Of a stretch of 64,000 bases of DNA, positions 54,895-64,000 are shown piece after piece. Under the pieces are notes generated by a model. The model was not told the DNA's origin. It saw only the letters and a list, made by a program, of their open reading frames with translations, and made no database searches. Source of the DNA: Parapristionchus giblindavisi (taxonomy: Eukaryota; Nematoda; Chromadorea; Rhabditida; Diplogasteridae); assembly GCA_943737045.1 (NCBI GenBank), contig CALSFV010000207.1, positions 1,365,501 to 1,429,500 on the forward strand, in the 5' to 3' direction. A program made the translations under genes and the position numbers. Position 1 is the first letter of the stretch. Each line of letters begins with the position of its first letter.

Positions 54895-54992
54895 TTGAGA
54901 ATCTCTCAAGTTCTGAAAAGGTACTTTGATCGTTGACGCGATCTATGGCATCTCGTGCACGAAGAATGTAGATTTAAAAAAGCTATATAGAT

Positions 54993-55343
54993 TTATATAG
55001 ATCGATTGCGAGATGTAGTAGAGATTACGCTGCGTGGGAGGTCAGTGTAAGATGGACGGCGAATGATCTTGATCAAACTACCGTCGCATTTACAAGATGA
55101 GCAAAGTGAGAATATAACTGCCACTTTGTTTACCGAACAATCGATTATAAAAAATATTTCTTCAATAAAACGCATCGGGGATTGGATAAGTCTGTTAGAT
55201 AACTCCTTTTTAAGGATATTTATGTTTTCAATCGATACTGGATAGGTCATAAGAATTTTATACCCCCACACAACTTGTTGTTTCAAATATTGTCGCATCT
55301 TTTTGATGATTGATAAATTAAATTTGTTCGTTCCCGATATCAT
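54993..55343 (-). CDS. Open frame of 116 codons, doubtful
   Basis: MISGTNKFNLSIIKKMRQYL to a stop at 54993; mixed composition with a Cys cluster (SLCSSCKCDG). No acceptor is needed. Part of the underlying DNA (AACGCATCGGGGATTGGATA at about 55,170) resembles sequence at 58,550, so it may be repeat-derived. The rest of 53,850-55,430 contains only hairpin elements. Confidence 0.25.
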   Translation of the reverse strand: MISGTNKFNLSIIKKMRQYLKQQVVWGYKILMTYPVSIENINILKKELSNRLIQSPMRFIEEIFFIIDCSVNKVAVIFSLCSSCKCDGSLIKIIRRPSYTDLPRSVISTTSRNRSI

Positions 55344-55439
55344 GTCAGATCAAAGCATGGAAATGATGCAAAAATCTTTTAATCGTACAAAGAAACCAAA
55401 ATTACTCGAGAATTAATCTAAAACACTACCAAATCAGGA

Positions 55440-56449
55440 CTACTGTCCGTAGATCAAGGATCCTCCCTCGGGGTACCCTCCAAATCCGATGCCCATGGTC
55501 AGTGAAGGCGCTAATAATCAATCAATATTATTGAAAAAAATCGATATCAAAGACCTACCGTATCCGCCGTTGTCGTAGATTTGTCTCTTGGCGCGAATGA
55601 CCGCGTCGTTCTTGGTTACTTCTTGATCGGAACTGGAAAACAACACTGAGATATTAGGTGATGTCCCTAAAGGGCAAATAGTAAAAGGTAAGGGTAAAGG
55701 TACAACCCGTTGTTCAAGATACACGAAGTCCTACTGGTGATCACTGCAGTGAATTTTACAAATCATGAATTTTATTTTTATTTTTTTTTAATTTAAAATT
55801 TGAATTTTTGAATTTTTAACAAGTACAGTCCTGCAGAATCGCCGCCTTAACAGGCGTCACGCCACGTCACGCGACGTGACGCCTTGATCGCCATGCAGTT
55901 TTGTGTTCAACTGTAAGTGTTTTAGGTGTCTCAAATACGTTTTTGATAAGCTATTCGGTCGTATGCATATAATGCACATGAGAAAAGAATAGAAAATTAT
56001 TTTAAAATTAATGAAAATCAATTTTAAAAATATGGCACGGCAATACCGTTTTGTGGTGTTATACCGTAATTCTTCATTTTCCCAATCGATAATTGAGAAT
56101 TTCGGTATTATCGGTATATACACCACATCACTGAATTGCCGTGCCATATTTTAAAAATTAATTTTCATTAATTTAAAAATATTTTTCTATTCTTTGCTCA
56201 TGTGCATTACATGCATATGACCGAATAGCTTATCAAAAACGTATTTGAAACACCTAAAACACTTACAGTTGAGCACAAAACTGCATGGCGATCAAGGCGT
56301 CACGTCGCGTGACGTGGCGTGACGCCTGTTAAGGCGGCGATTCTGCAGGACTGTACTCACTAAACATTGTGAGCGACGATGGTTGAGCATAGCACCAGCC
56401 AGATCACAGTAACGACGAGAAAACAGAGCAGCATGGTGGCCTTGAACAT
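55440..56449 (-). CDS. Secreted/anchored Gly-rich peptide precursor, paralogue of the 53424 gene
   Basis: Exons 56361-56449, 55559-55632 and 55440-55510 (phases 2, 1), 77 residues. The hydrophobic leader MFKATMLLCFLVVTVIWLVL is followed by CSTIVAHNVY. Then comes a spacer with a dibasic site (VIRAKRQ) and a short Gly-rich peptide (IYDNGGY, GIGFGGYPEGGSLIYGQ). Exon borders and the (R)xxRQI processing motif match the gene at 53424-53843, so the two are probably diverged duplicates. The leader is long for a signal peptide and might stay as an anchor. Intron 1 has been invaded by the foldback at 55826-56353, ending only 7 bases from the donor. A C29/G29 tract lies in the promoter. Confidence 0.7.
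55826..56353. mobile_element. 528-bp foldback element with GC-rich ends
   Basis: AGTCCTGCAGAATCGCCGCC TTAACAGGCGTCACGCC ... and its inverse GGCGTGACGCCTGTTAAGGC GGCGATTCTGCAGGACT. The arms are about 250 bases and almost identical; ACAGT...ACTGT lies at the borders. Confidence 0.9.
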
Positions 56450-56502
56450 GTTCAGAGCTATCTAACGAGGAACGATTAGCTTATATAGCATATCTCGCAT
56501 AT

Positions 56503-56504
<2 letters not shown>

Positions 56505-56533
<29 letters not shown>
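56505..56533. repeat. Uninterrupted 29-base G tract
   Basis: G29 on the plus strand, about 55 bases upstream of the start of the minus-strand gene at 55440-56449. Confidence 0.95.
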
Positions 56534-56535
<2 letters not shown>

Positions 56536-57051
56536 GAAGAGATAATCTTATCAACATGACACGATTTCATTGTCTTCAATAGTCATAGACAGAACTGGTA
56601 ATCGATTTGTGCTTGGTCGGGGCTAACCTTAAAGGTTAAGGTATAACCCGTTATTCAAGGCACACGAAGTCCTGCGGGTGATCACCGATAGGCCAGCGAT
56701 CTTTGAAGGCCAATTCAGTCCGGAGGGCCTAATCGGACCTACTTTGAACTAACCTTCAACTTTATTTATTTTAAAAAAAACCCGCGTTGTTGAACCCGAA
56801 CAAGAGATTTAGGAATTGGTTGGTGTACCAGAAATGTACTGAAACTCTATTCAAATTTATCATTGATGAAAAATATATGGCAAGGTGTTTCCAACAACAA
56901 GTAAATGAGAGCATGGTGGAGGGGTGAGAAAAGAGAAGGGGTTTTAAGGCTAGCAAACAACACTCTCTCGTAGACAAAGAAAGCGAGAGAGTATGGCCAG
57001 AGTGGAAAATTTCTAATCAGCTCAGGGAATGCCTTTAGTGAAATAAAATAT

Positions 57052-57571
57052 ACTCTTTTCGCCCTTATTGCTGGAGCTTCCGCGTAAGTATTACTGTATT
57101 CATAGATTACTATAGATCAGTGGATTACTGTATTCTTAGATTACTGTAGATTGTTGAATTACTGTAAATCATTGGATTACGGTATTCATTTCAGTCAACT
57201 TCTTGCTGCTCCTGGCCTCGGATACGCAGGATGGGGAGGATATTCTGGTCTTGGATATGCTGGATGGGGATACGGTAGGTTCCCTTCTCCTACCGTAATC
57301 CATATCTTACCGTATTCTGATTGCAGGACTTAACGGATGGGGATCATCATGGGGATATCCCGGATGGGGATACGGATGGGGACATGCTCTTGCTGCTCCC
57401 GCTGTCACCACTACCGTAACCGCTGCTCCCCTTGTATCTACCGTAACCGCTGCTCCTGTTCTATCTACCGTAACCTCTGCTCCCGTGGTTGCCGCACCTG
57501 CCGTCGTTGCCCCTACCGTAATCGCTCCTCAACCCCATAACACAAAGATCTCCGTTATCCAGCTAGCTTAG
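57052..57571 (+). pseudogene. Secreted Gly/Trp/Tyr protein, copy 2, 5'-truncated
   Basis: Homologous to copies 1 and 3. The exon-1 remnant from 57,052 (ACTCTTTTCGCCCTTATTGC) lacks the ATG, the first codons, the TATA box and the whole upstream block. Similarity begins abruptly after unrelated sequence with a family-P hairpin. Exons 2 (57195-57274) and 3 (57327-57571) remain open and in phase: LLAAPGLGYAGWGGYSGLGY, SSWGYPGWGYGWGHALAAPA, VVAAPAVVAPTVIAPQPH. The C-terminus is changed to VIQLA by an insertion of AGCTAGCTT-type sequence. Without start and promoter it is probably not expressed, although the body is intact. Confidence 0.75.
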
Positions 57572-59400
57572 CTAGCTAGTTAGCTTAAGCAATGCCATGT
57601 ACTTTTCTCATTGATCTCACAATCTCACTTTTGAACGAATAAATATAATTTTTTTTGTTAATACTCATCCAAGATCACTGAAATACATCATACGCTTTGC
57701 AAGATAAGAATCATGTTATGGTTAAAGATCTTTAAATTTAAAAAGAAGATTGTTCAAAACCAGCGATCATACCATATCAGTATGTCAACATTACAGACGT
57801 AACGCTTAATCAGTTGTATACTGTACATATATTTCACCCGTACTGTTCTGGTACCAGAACCACGTATGCTTATTGCAAGATTTCACAGAGTAATATGATT
57901 TTCAACTACCTTTGAATAGTCAGATCAGTTTCGAAAAAAACGGCTATGAATTTATTAATAATATTAAAATAGTAATATTAAAAATACTTTATTATGCGTG
58001 TGCAGAATAGACAATACATTTTATGATACGTGCAAGAAAAATGGTAGAAAACATAATTTACTATGCCACAACGGGGGTAGCACAGTAATAGTGGTGGACA
58101 TCGAACATCGAACATATAAAAAATGAAATAAGTTTCATAATGCAAATAAATCGAAAAACTCGTTTGAAAAATTGATTTCTTTATCAGCGCTGTACGCAAT
58201 TCTATCTTACTATTTTTCGTTAAAGCCACACCCCAAGCTAATTTTACTCTCTGCTTTAGCAACACAGCGTTCTCATGACTTTCAAAGCAAGAACGACCGC
58301 TCAACATACAAACTCTCTCGAATACAATGGTCTCTCCTTTGTCTTGCTTTCGAAGAAAAATGGCTTGGGCCAGAATACTGTGGCAACGCTCTCTCGTAGA
58401 CAAAGAAAGCGAGAGAGCATTGCCAGAGCGGAGAGTGTCAAATAAGCTTGAGGTGTGCCTTAAAAGAGTTCTATACTGCCAGATAATTTTCAGAAGAGCG
58501 GCAATAATAATAATAATAATAATATAATATTTTATTCCTTCAAATGAACGCATCGGGGATGGGGATCGGGAATATCTGTTAGATAGTCTTGTGAAGGATG
58601 TCCGTCGCCAAGGCGAATCGGTGAGATGTGGGGGTGGAGGAAGAGGCAGCAGGCAATGAATACAAAAATAATATTGTGCGTATAAAATGTACTTGCATAA
58701 GAAAATGACACTGCGCTCTAAAGAACGGAAGTCGCTCAAAGGCTAGATCTCGCCCCGCCTCTCGATTGTCTCTCCGCTGCCTCTCACCTAACCCGACTGA
58801 CCTTCGCCGCGCGCTATGTGATATATAAAAGAGATCGGCATAGTTTCTGAACCATGCAAAACAAGAAAGTCTCTTCTACAAAAAAAAACAAGTGATTTTT
58901 ATACGCTCAATAGTGATAATATTTATCATATCTGCACAGACAACATCTATCTGAAAACAGTCAGTTACGCGAGAAAATGTCATGAACGAGAAAACATTTA
59001 CCGAAAAAGGAAGAAATTTAGAGGACTTTTCTCCTCGTCCCACTTTACCCAATGTCCACACACACTGGCGGTTCTTCGTACCTAAGAATATAAGAGATCT
59101 ATAAAGGTCAAAGATCAATCGATATCAAGGATGGAAGATCAAAGATCAAAGATCATTCGTCACTATTGCTAGCAAACCACTCAGGAAACACTTCGCCCTC
59201 TGGAAATTCTACGTTCTGAATTTTTTGATTACTTTTTTTTAGAATTCATACTTTGGTTTCTTTAATCAGTTATGTTTTTCATTGGGCACTCAACTACTAT
59301 AATATTTTTATATGATAACTATTTTCCTAGAAAACTCTTTTTTTTCTAAAAAAAGTTCGGTTTGAAAATTCAAACATTCTGTAAATCATTCAATGAACTA
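57572..59400. other. Intergenic, no convincing gene
   Basis: Holds a family-P hairpin region (58,232-58,475), an (AAT)n tract (58,503-58,530), and a TATA-like TATATAAAAG at 58,820 followed by purine-rich sequence with no clear ORF. A GATCAAA repeat lies at 59,138-59,152. Confidence 0.55.
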
Positions 59401-59497
59401 AAGCAGTTCGAGTGGTCACTCTAATACTGGAACTGTTACACTTTTGAGTGGACAGAACTTTCTTATGTATGTTTTATCGAGTACGTTTAGATTTCAC

Positions 59498-59505
59498 TAT
59501 AAAAG
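59498..59505 (+). promoter_or_regulatory. TATA box of copy 3
   Basis: TTTCACTATAAAAGGAAGGT, about 47 bases before the ATG. The block from about 59,405 (GAGTGGTCACTCTAATACTG GAACTGTT, then TTATCGAGTACG) is shared with copy 1 in the same spacing. Confidence 0.7.
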
Positions 59506-59551
59506 GAAGGTAGATGCACTTAGAAATCATCATTTGGTCAATATAATCAAC

Positions 59552-60054
59552 ATGAACTTCCTTACTCTTTTCGCCCTTATTGCTGGAGCTTCCGCGTAAG
59601 TATTACTGTATTCATAGATCATTGGGTTACTGTAAATCAGTACTGGATTACGGTACTCATTTCAGTCAACTTCTTGCTGCTCCTGGCCTCGGATACGCAG
59701 GATGGGGAGGATATTCCGGACTTGGATATGCAGGATGGGGATATGGAGCCGGATGGGGATACGGTAGGTTCTCTTATTCTACAGTAATCCATATATTACC
59801 GTATTCTGATTGCAGGACTTAACGGATGGGGATCATCATGGGGATATCCCGGATGGGGATACGGATGGGGACATGGTCTTGCTGCTCCCGCTGTCACCAC
59901 TACCGTAACCGCGGCTCCTGTTGTATCTACCGTAACCGCTGCTCCCGTGGTCGCTGCATCTCCTGTCGTAGCTGCTGCACCTGCCATCGTTGCCCCTACC
60001 GTAATCGCTCCTCAACCCCATAACACAAAGATCTCCGTTATCCAGAGAGCTTAA
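59552..60054 (+). CDS. Secreted Gly/Trp/Tyr-rich protein, copy 3 (intact)
   Basis: Exons 59552-59595, 59666-59763 and 59816-60054. The signal peptide MNFLTLFALIAGASA is identical to copy 1. The mature part is LLAAPGLGYAGWGGYSGLGY with GWGYGAGWGYG, then SSWGYPGWGYGWGHGLAAPA, a VTTTVTAAPVV/STVTAAPVV repeat, and the end PQPHNTKISVIQRA. The four-residue GAGW insertion in exon 2 is shared with copy 1 but absent from copy 2. Splice sites and introns of 50-70 bases are conserved. Low Cys and the Gly-aromatic composition suggest a secreted structural or epithelial-defence product (inference). Confidence 0.82.
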
Positions 60055-60287
60055 GCAATGTCATGTTTTTTTTGCAATGATCTCAAAATCCCATTTTTGA
60101 ATGAATTAATTCTTTTTTTTTTGAAAATTATATCTTGTACGATATCAGCGACCTGCAAATCATCTCATCGCTCATCACTTATGGTATTTACAATACAGTT
60201 TCTGATCGAAGATCCTAAATCATTGGACAGGTCAATGATCTAAGATCAAAGATCAAAGATCATTGATTATTCCCGTAATAAATTCTT

Positions 60288-60473
60288 CTACCCTATAGCC
60301 CGTGCAATATTATTGGGAAACTGGTTCAATAAGATCGAGGGAATATCCGAATCGATTTTTGAGATCACTATTTCGCAAATAGCGGCTGACGACGCGATCT
60401 GACTCGAGAAAGATTCTTGAATGATAGTCGCAGTTTTCTGTCCGTTTTGGAATACAGAACTACAGCCCAACAT
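60288..60473 (-). CDS. Small open frame, possible exon related to 48453 exon
   Basis: MLGCSSVFQNGQKTATIIQE to IPSILLNQFPNNIARAIG, 61 residues, with a possible acceptor (GGGCTGTAG) near its start. The LLNxFPN end resembles the minus-strand terminal exon at 48453 (LLNGFPNEP). No promoter or further exon was found. A duplicated remnant is possible. Confidence 0.3.
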   Translation of the reverse strand: MLGCSSVFQNGQKTATIIQESFSSQIASSAAICEIVISKIDSDIPSILLNQFPNNIARAIG

Positions 60474-60479
60474 TTATAA

Positions 60480-61420
60480 AAGGTACAACCCGTTATTCAA
60501 GGCACAGTCCTGCGGGTCCAACAGTCCAACATACAGTCTCTCAATCCAGTCAGTCAATACAGTCAGTGCTCTCTCGGTCTGACTTTTTCAAAGAGAAATG
60601 GCTTATACGAAAATACTATGTAGCATGTCAATCATACTTATCTCTGTAATCCGCAGTCATATACACTAATCGTTCATTCAAAATGAACATATAGTAAAAT
60701 TGGAAATAGATACATTATCTCGCAGTCTACCATTACTACAAATCGGGACCTTTGTTCAACTCATTCCGCCACAAATGCTGATTTTAATCATCGTTCTCTG
60801 CTCCCTTGTCTGCCACGGGTTAGAAATATTTATAAGGTATATTTTTGTAAATAATAATTTATTTTGATTCAGATGCCAGAGTGTCCCGTCCAGGGATGGT
60901 CCGATAGTCGTCGTGTGTCCGTGGGACTGGACCACTGATGAGCGGTGTGTGGTGTCTAGTGATAGAGAGGTACGGGGATCTTTGACCGGGTCGGGTAGAC
61001 CGGGTCGGTCTAGGATCGGGTCGCGATAGGGTCCGGTCGGTAAAGAATAGGGTTGAAAACATGAATGTGGTGTCTTCATTTTGCGAGCTGTTTCTCTGTT
61101 CCTTGGGCGTCTTCTAAAGTACATTGAAAAGACCATTTTTTAATTGAAAAAAATGGAATTAAAATTCACAACAATTAGATACATACAGTATAATCGAAAG
61201 AAAAAGACACGCGTATCAGATTGTTCGGAATTCTATGATTGGAAGAGCAATTTTGAATAAAATTAGATACACATTTTAGATCCTGAAAGACCGACAATGA
61301 CCAAAGTAGAATAGATGGTAGAATACATAGGCCAAAATTAACAGAATAATTGTTAAGTCTTTAACTAACTGTATATAACTGATTATTTTTTTTAAAGTGT
61401 GGAAAAATAGGATATTTTCC
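60480..61420. other. Intergenic, no convincing gene
   Basis: Begins with GGTACAACCCGTTATTCAAG GCAC...CCTGCGGG, a short repeat also present near 54,045, 55,690 and 56,640. A GGTCCGG/GACCGGGTCGGG-rich patch at 60,900-61,045 has open frames on both strands but no coding signature. Confidence 0.5.
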
Positions 61421-61429
61421 CGTTTAAGA

Positions 61430-63385
61430 GACCGGATCGGTAAGACTCGAGCATTTTGGCCCCCTGCCGGACATTCGTGAGGAATTTTGATCTGGCCCTC
61501 CATACTTTCATCATAGACACATACCGGGGGCAGACCGATGAAAGGTATAGTGAAAATGCCCTGAGGCTCAAACCCGGCTGACATATGTCACATTAAATAA
61601 AAAATTGAAAAAATCATAACTTTTCAATCTTGATAGCTAGGACTTTAATTTCTTTTTATTGGTAAATAACAAGCCATGCACCCTAATAAATACAGCTGAG
61701 CAGTAATATCATATTGTTCTGAACATGTTTTTTCGTGTCTGATTTTCAGATTTTTTTCTTCTACCCTCGTTGACGCACTAGGGCAAGTAACGACATAGTG
61801 CATATTGTAGCCCTGACGATTGTGTACATGGTGGTCACATTCCCTTGGCCAGCCAACATTTCGCAGGCATCGAGAATTGCAACCAAATGTGAGAAATCTG
61901 AAAATTGCAAAAATCGAAAATTAAATTTCTTGCAATTCGCAGGAGTAAGAGTTAGCTTCAAAATGTCATTTTACTCGTAGTGATGCGCATACACAGAAAA
62001 AATATACAAATAGACTCAGGCTACATTTTTTTTAAATTTAAAAAAAATAATTATTTTATTTATATTTTTTCAGCCCCCACAGTGAATCAACCGTCAAGGC
62101 AAGTTGATTCATAGGGCGGATGGTAGCTGATGCATGTACGTTTGAGAAAACAACTGCCACGTGAAGAATCGTTGTTTCGCAGATATCGAAAATATTTTTT
62201 TAAATTTTCAAACTTGAATATTTATATGTTTCTTTCATATAAATCGGTTGGAAGGTGGAGTATAGCAACCAAAGTTGTACCTTTGTTATCAGTAGGAGTG
62301 TACGCTATTGCACTACGCTACCGTATCCTATAATAATGTGGTGAGATTCTCGGAAAATTCAGGTGCGTGCATTACTATTACGGTAATTCGAGTTATGGTA
62401 TCCATAAAAATAAAAGTTGGCCTACTGTAGATATAATGCGAAATAGTATTTGGTCTGGGATCATCATGAATTTTTCGACCTCAGCAATTCTCAACCATGA
62501 ACCCGGGGTCATGGTTGAGAATCATGGATCGAGTAAAAAACATCAGTTAGCGATTCCTGGCGATAACGGTAGTGCAATAGCGTACACTCCTACTGATAAC
62601 AAAGGTACAACTTTGGTTGCTATACTCCACCTTCCAACCGATTTATATGAAAGAAACATATAAATATTCAAGTTTGAAAATTTTAAAAAATAATTTCGAT
62701 ATCTGCGAAACAACGATTCTTCACGTGGCAGTTGTTTTCTCAAACGTACATGCATCAGCTACCATCCGCCCTATGAATCAACTTGCCTTGACGGTTGATT
62801 CACTGTGGGGGCTGAAAAAATATAAATAAAATAATTATTTTTTTTAAATTTAAAAAAAATGTAGCCTGAGTCTATTTGTATATTTTTTCTGTGTATGCGC
62901 ATCACTACGAGTAAAATGACATTTTGAAGCTAACTCTTACTCCTGCGAATTGCAAGAAATTTAATTTTCGATTTTTGCAATTTTCAGATTTCTCACATTT
63001 GGTTGCAATTCTCGATGCCTGCGAAATGTTGGCTGGCCCTAGTGCGTCAACGAGGGTAGAAGAAAAAAATCTGAAAATCAGACACGAAAAAACATGTTCA
63101 GAACAATATGATATTACTGCTCAGCTGTATTTATTAGGGTGCATGGCATGTTATTTACCAATAAAAAGAAATAAAAGTCCTAGCTATCAAGATTGAAAAG
63201 TTATGATTTTTTCAATTTTTTATTTAATGTGACATATGTCAGCCGGGTTTGAGCCTCAGGGCATTTTCACTATACCTTTCATCGGTCTGCCCCCGGTATG
63301 TGTCTATGATGAAAGTATGGAGGGCCAGATCAAAATTCCTCACGAATGTCCGGACCATGCTCGAGTCTTACCGAGCCGCTCTCTT
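61430..63385. repeat. 1.95-kb near-perfect palindrome
   Basis: The left arm (from CGGTAAGACTCGAGCATTTT at about 61,438) is repeated inverted to GTCCGGACCATGCTCGAGTC at about 63,365. The arms are about 880-950 bases and nearly identical over long stretches, for example GGTGGAGTATAGCAACCAAA at 62,253 against its inverse at about 62,615. The left arm has about 66 extra bases (61,789-61,850). The spacer is about 250 bases (62,320-62,565) and holds a small hairpin, TTCTCAACCATGAACCCGGG...GTTGAGAAT. No clear coding capacity. Confidence 0.85.
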
Positions 63386-64000
63386 AATCTCTTACTTGTA
63401 TCGTTTTCTCTCGTTTGGACGGTATAAAATATAATGATATCATTTTCAGATCAACGTAGGCGACACGGAACTCTGCACGGCAGTACATAAAACATTCTAC
63501 CTTTGTTTCTCCCGCTCGCTAGCGCAATGATCGAAAGTCACGAAAGCAAAGAAAACCAGAAGAAACTCTCCTATTTTTACACACTCTCTCGCCTATTTTT
63601 CGTTGACTTTCGAATCTTTTGACCAGGGATGTTTGAAAGTCATGAAGAAAACACTCACACGCAATTGTGAAGATGTGTCCTCATTTTCTTGATCTTGTCA
63701 CGATAAATTCACTTTGATTCAACAAACAAATCGTCACATGTTTTTGGCAAATAGCGTTCCTAGTCAATTGAATTCACGAGATAGGCCGAATGTTTGTCTG
63801 TGTTTTTTGCACTTTCTCCTTTTCATAGTCTTGGATAGTCGACAGGTCGATGAATGCGTGCGCATGCCGCTTTTGTGACGCTCTGCTTTTCCAAGTTATA
63901 ATTCAACAGTTGAAATATTCTTTCTCGTAGTTTACTTTAAGTAAACTTTAAGTGATCAACATATTTCAAATACACTTTTGCTTTGAAAATCCAGAGCGTA

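Noticed and set aside
57978..58739. 253-codon open frame on the minus strand
   Set aside because: It runs through an (ATT)n tract, a family-P hairpin and A/T-rich sequence. Composition (poly-Ile, SLSLSTRE) follows those repeats and there are no splice or promoter signals.
60930..60975. CTGATGAG resembling a hammerhead ribozyme core
   Set aside because: No GAAA strand or flanking stems at the right spacing.

Overview
The window looks like a gene-dense but repeat-loaded invertebrate nuclear chromosome, most probably a free-living nematode. The reasons are many short exons, acceptors of the form TTTCAG/TTGCAG, GT donors, intergenic distances of tens to hundreds of bases, small secreted Gly/Tyr-rich peptide genes, and very abundant small inverted-repeat transposons. 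I cannot name the species. No bacterial or organellar features are present. Gene models below were built by hand by joining exons whose reading phases agree.

Layout. 1-2,136: minus-strand inorganic pyrophosphatase with its C-terminus cut by the window edge. 2,183-10,798: scattered minus-strand coding exons of uncertain linkage (including a type-II membrane protein first exon) among repeats: a 1.4-kb foldback in a TA microsatellite (2,548-3,982) and a foldback inserted inside a MITE (8,773-10,349). 10,800-14,230: no gene seen. 14,233-43,717: one very large minus-strand gene, about 49 phase-consistent exons and about 2,395 residues. It has a disordered Ser/Ala/Pro/Lys-rich body with internal repeats and a helical C-terminal domain. 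Its introns hold trinucleotide arrays, MITEs, foldback elements and a solo LTR. 44,362-47,314: a 250-residue minus-strand coiled-coil protein. 47,703-48,345: plus-strand ribosomal protein L22, divergent from it. 48,450-49,543: a minus-strand terminal exon and a small plus-strand membrane protein. 50,194-60,054: a cluster of small secreted-protein genes, with three copies of a Gly/Trp/Tyr protein (one broken), two Gly/Tyr peptide precursors and a two-span membrane protein. 60,100-64,000: repeats, dominated by a 1.95-kb palindrome.

Functionally, the housekeeping genes (pyrophosphatase, L22) flank a nuclear-looking scaffold-like protein and a coiled-coil protein. The right third looks like a secreted peptide locus. 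The most striking non-coding content is a set of MITE families sharing CATA...TATG ends with 8-bp target duplications (hAT-like), often nested in one another. There are also foldback elements carrying captured coding sequence between their arms. A short motif, TAC(G/T/A)GTA, is sprinkled through introns and also appears inside exons, where it encodes Thr-Val repeats.
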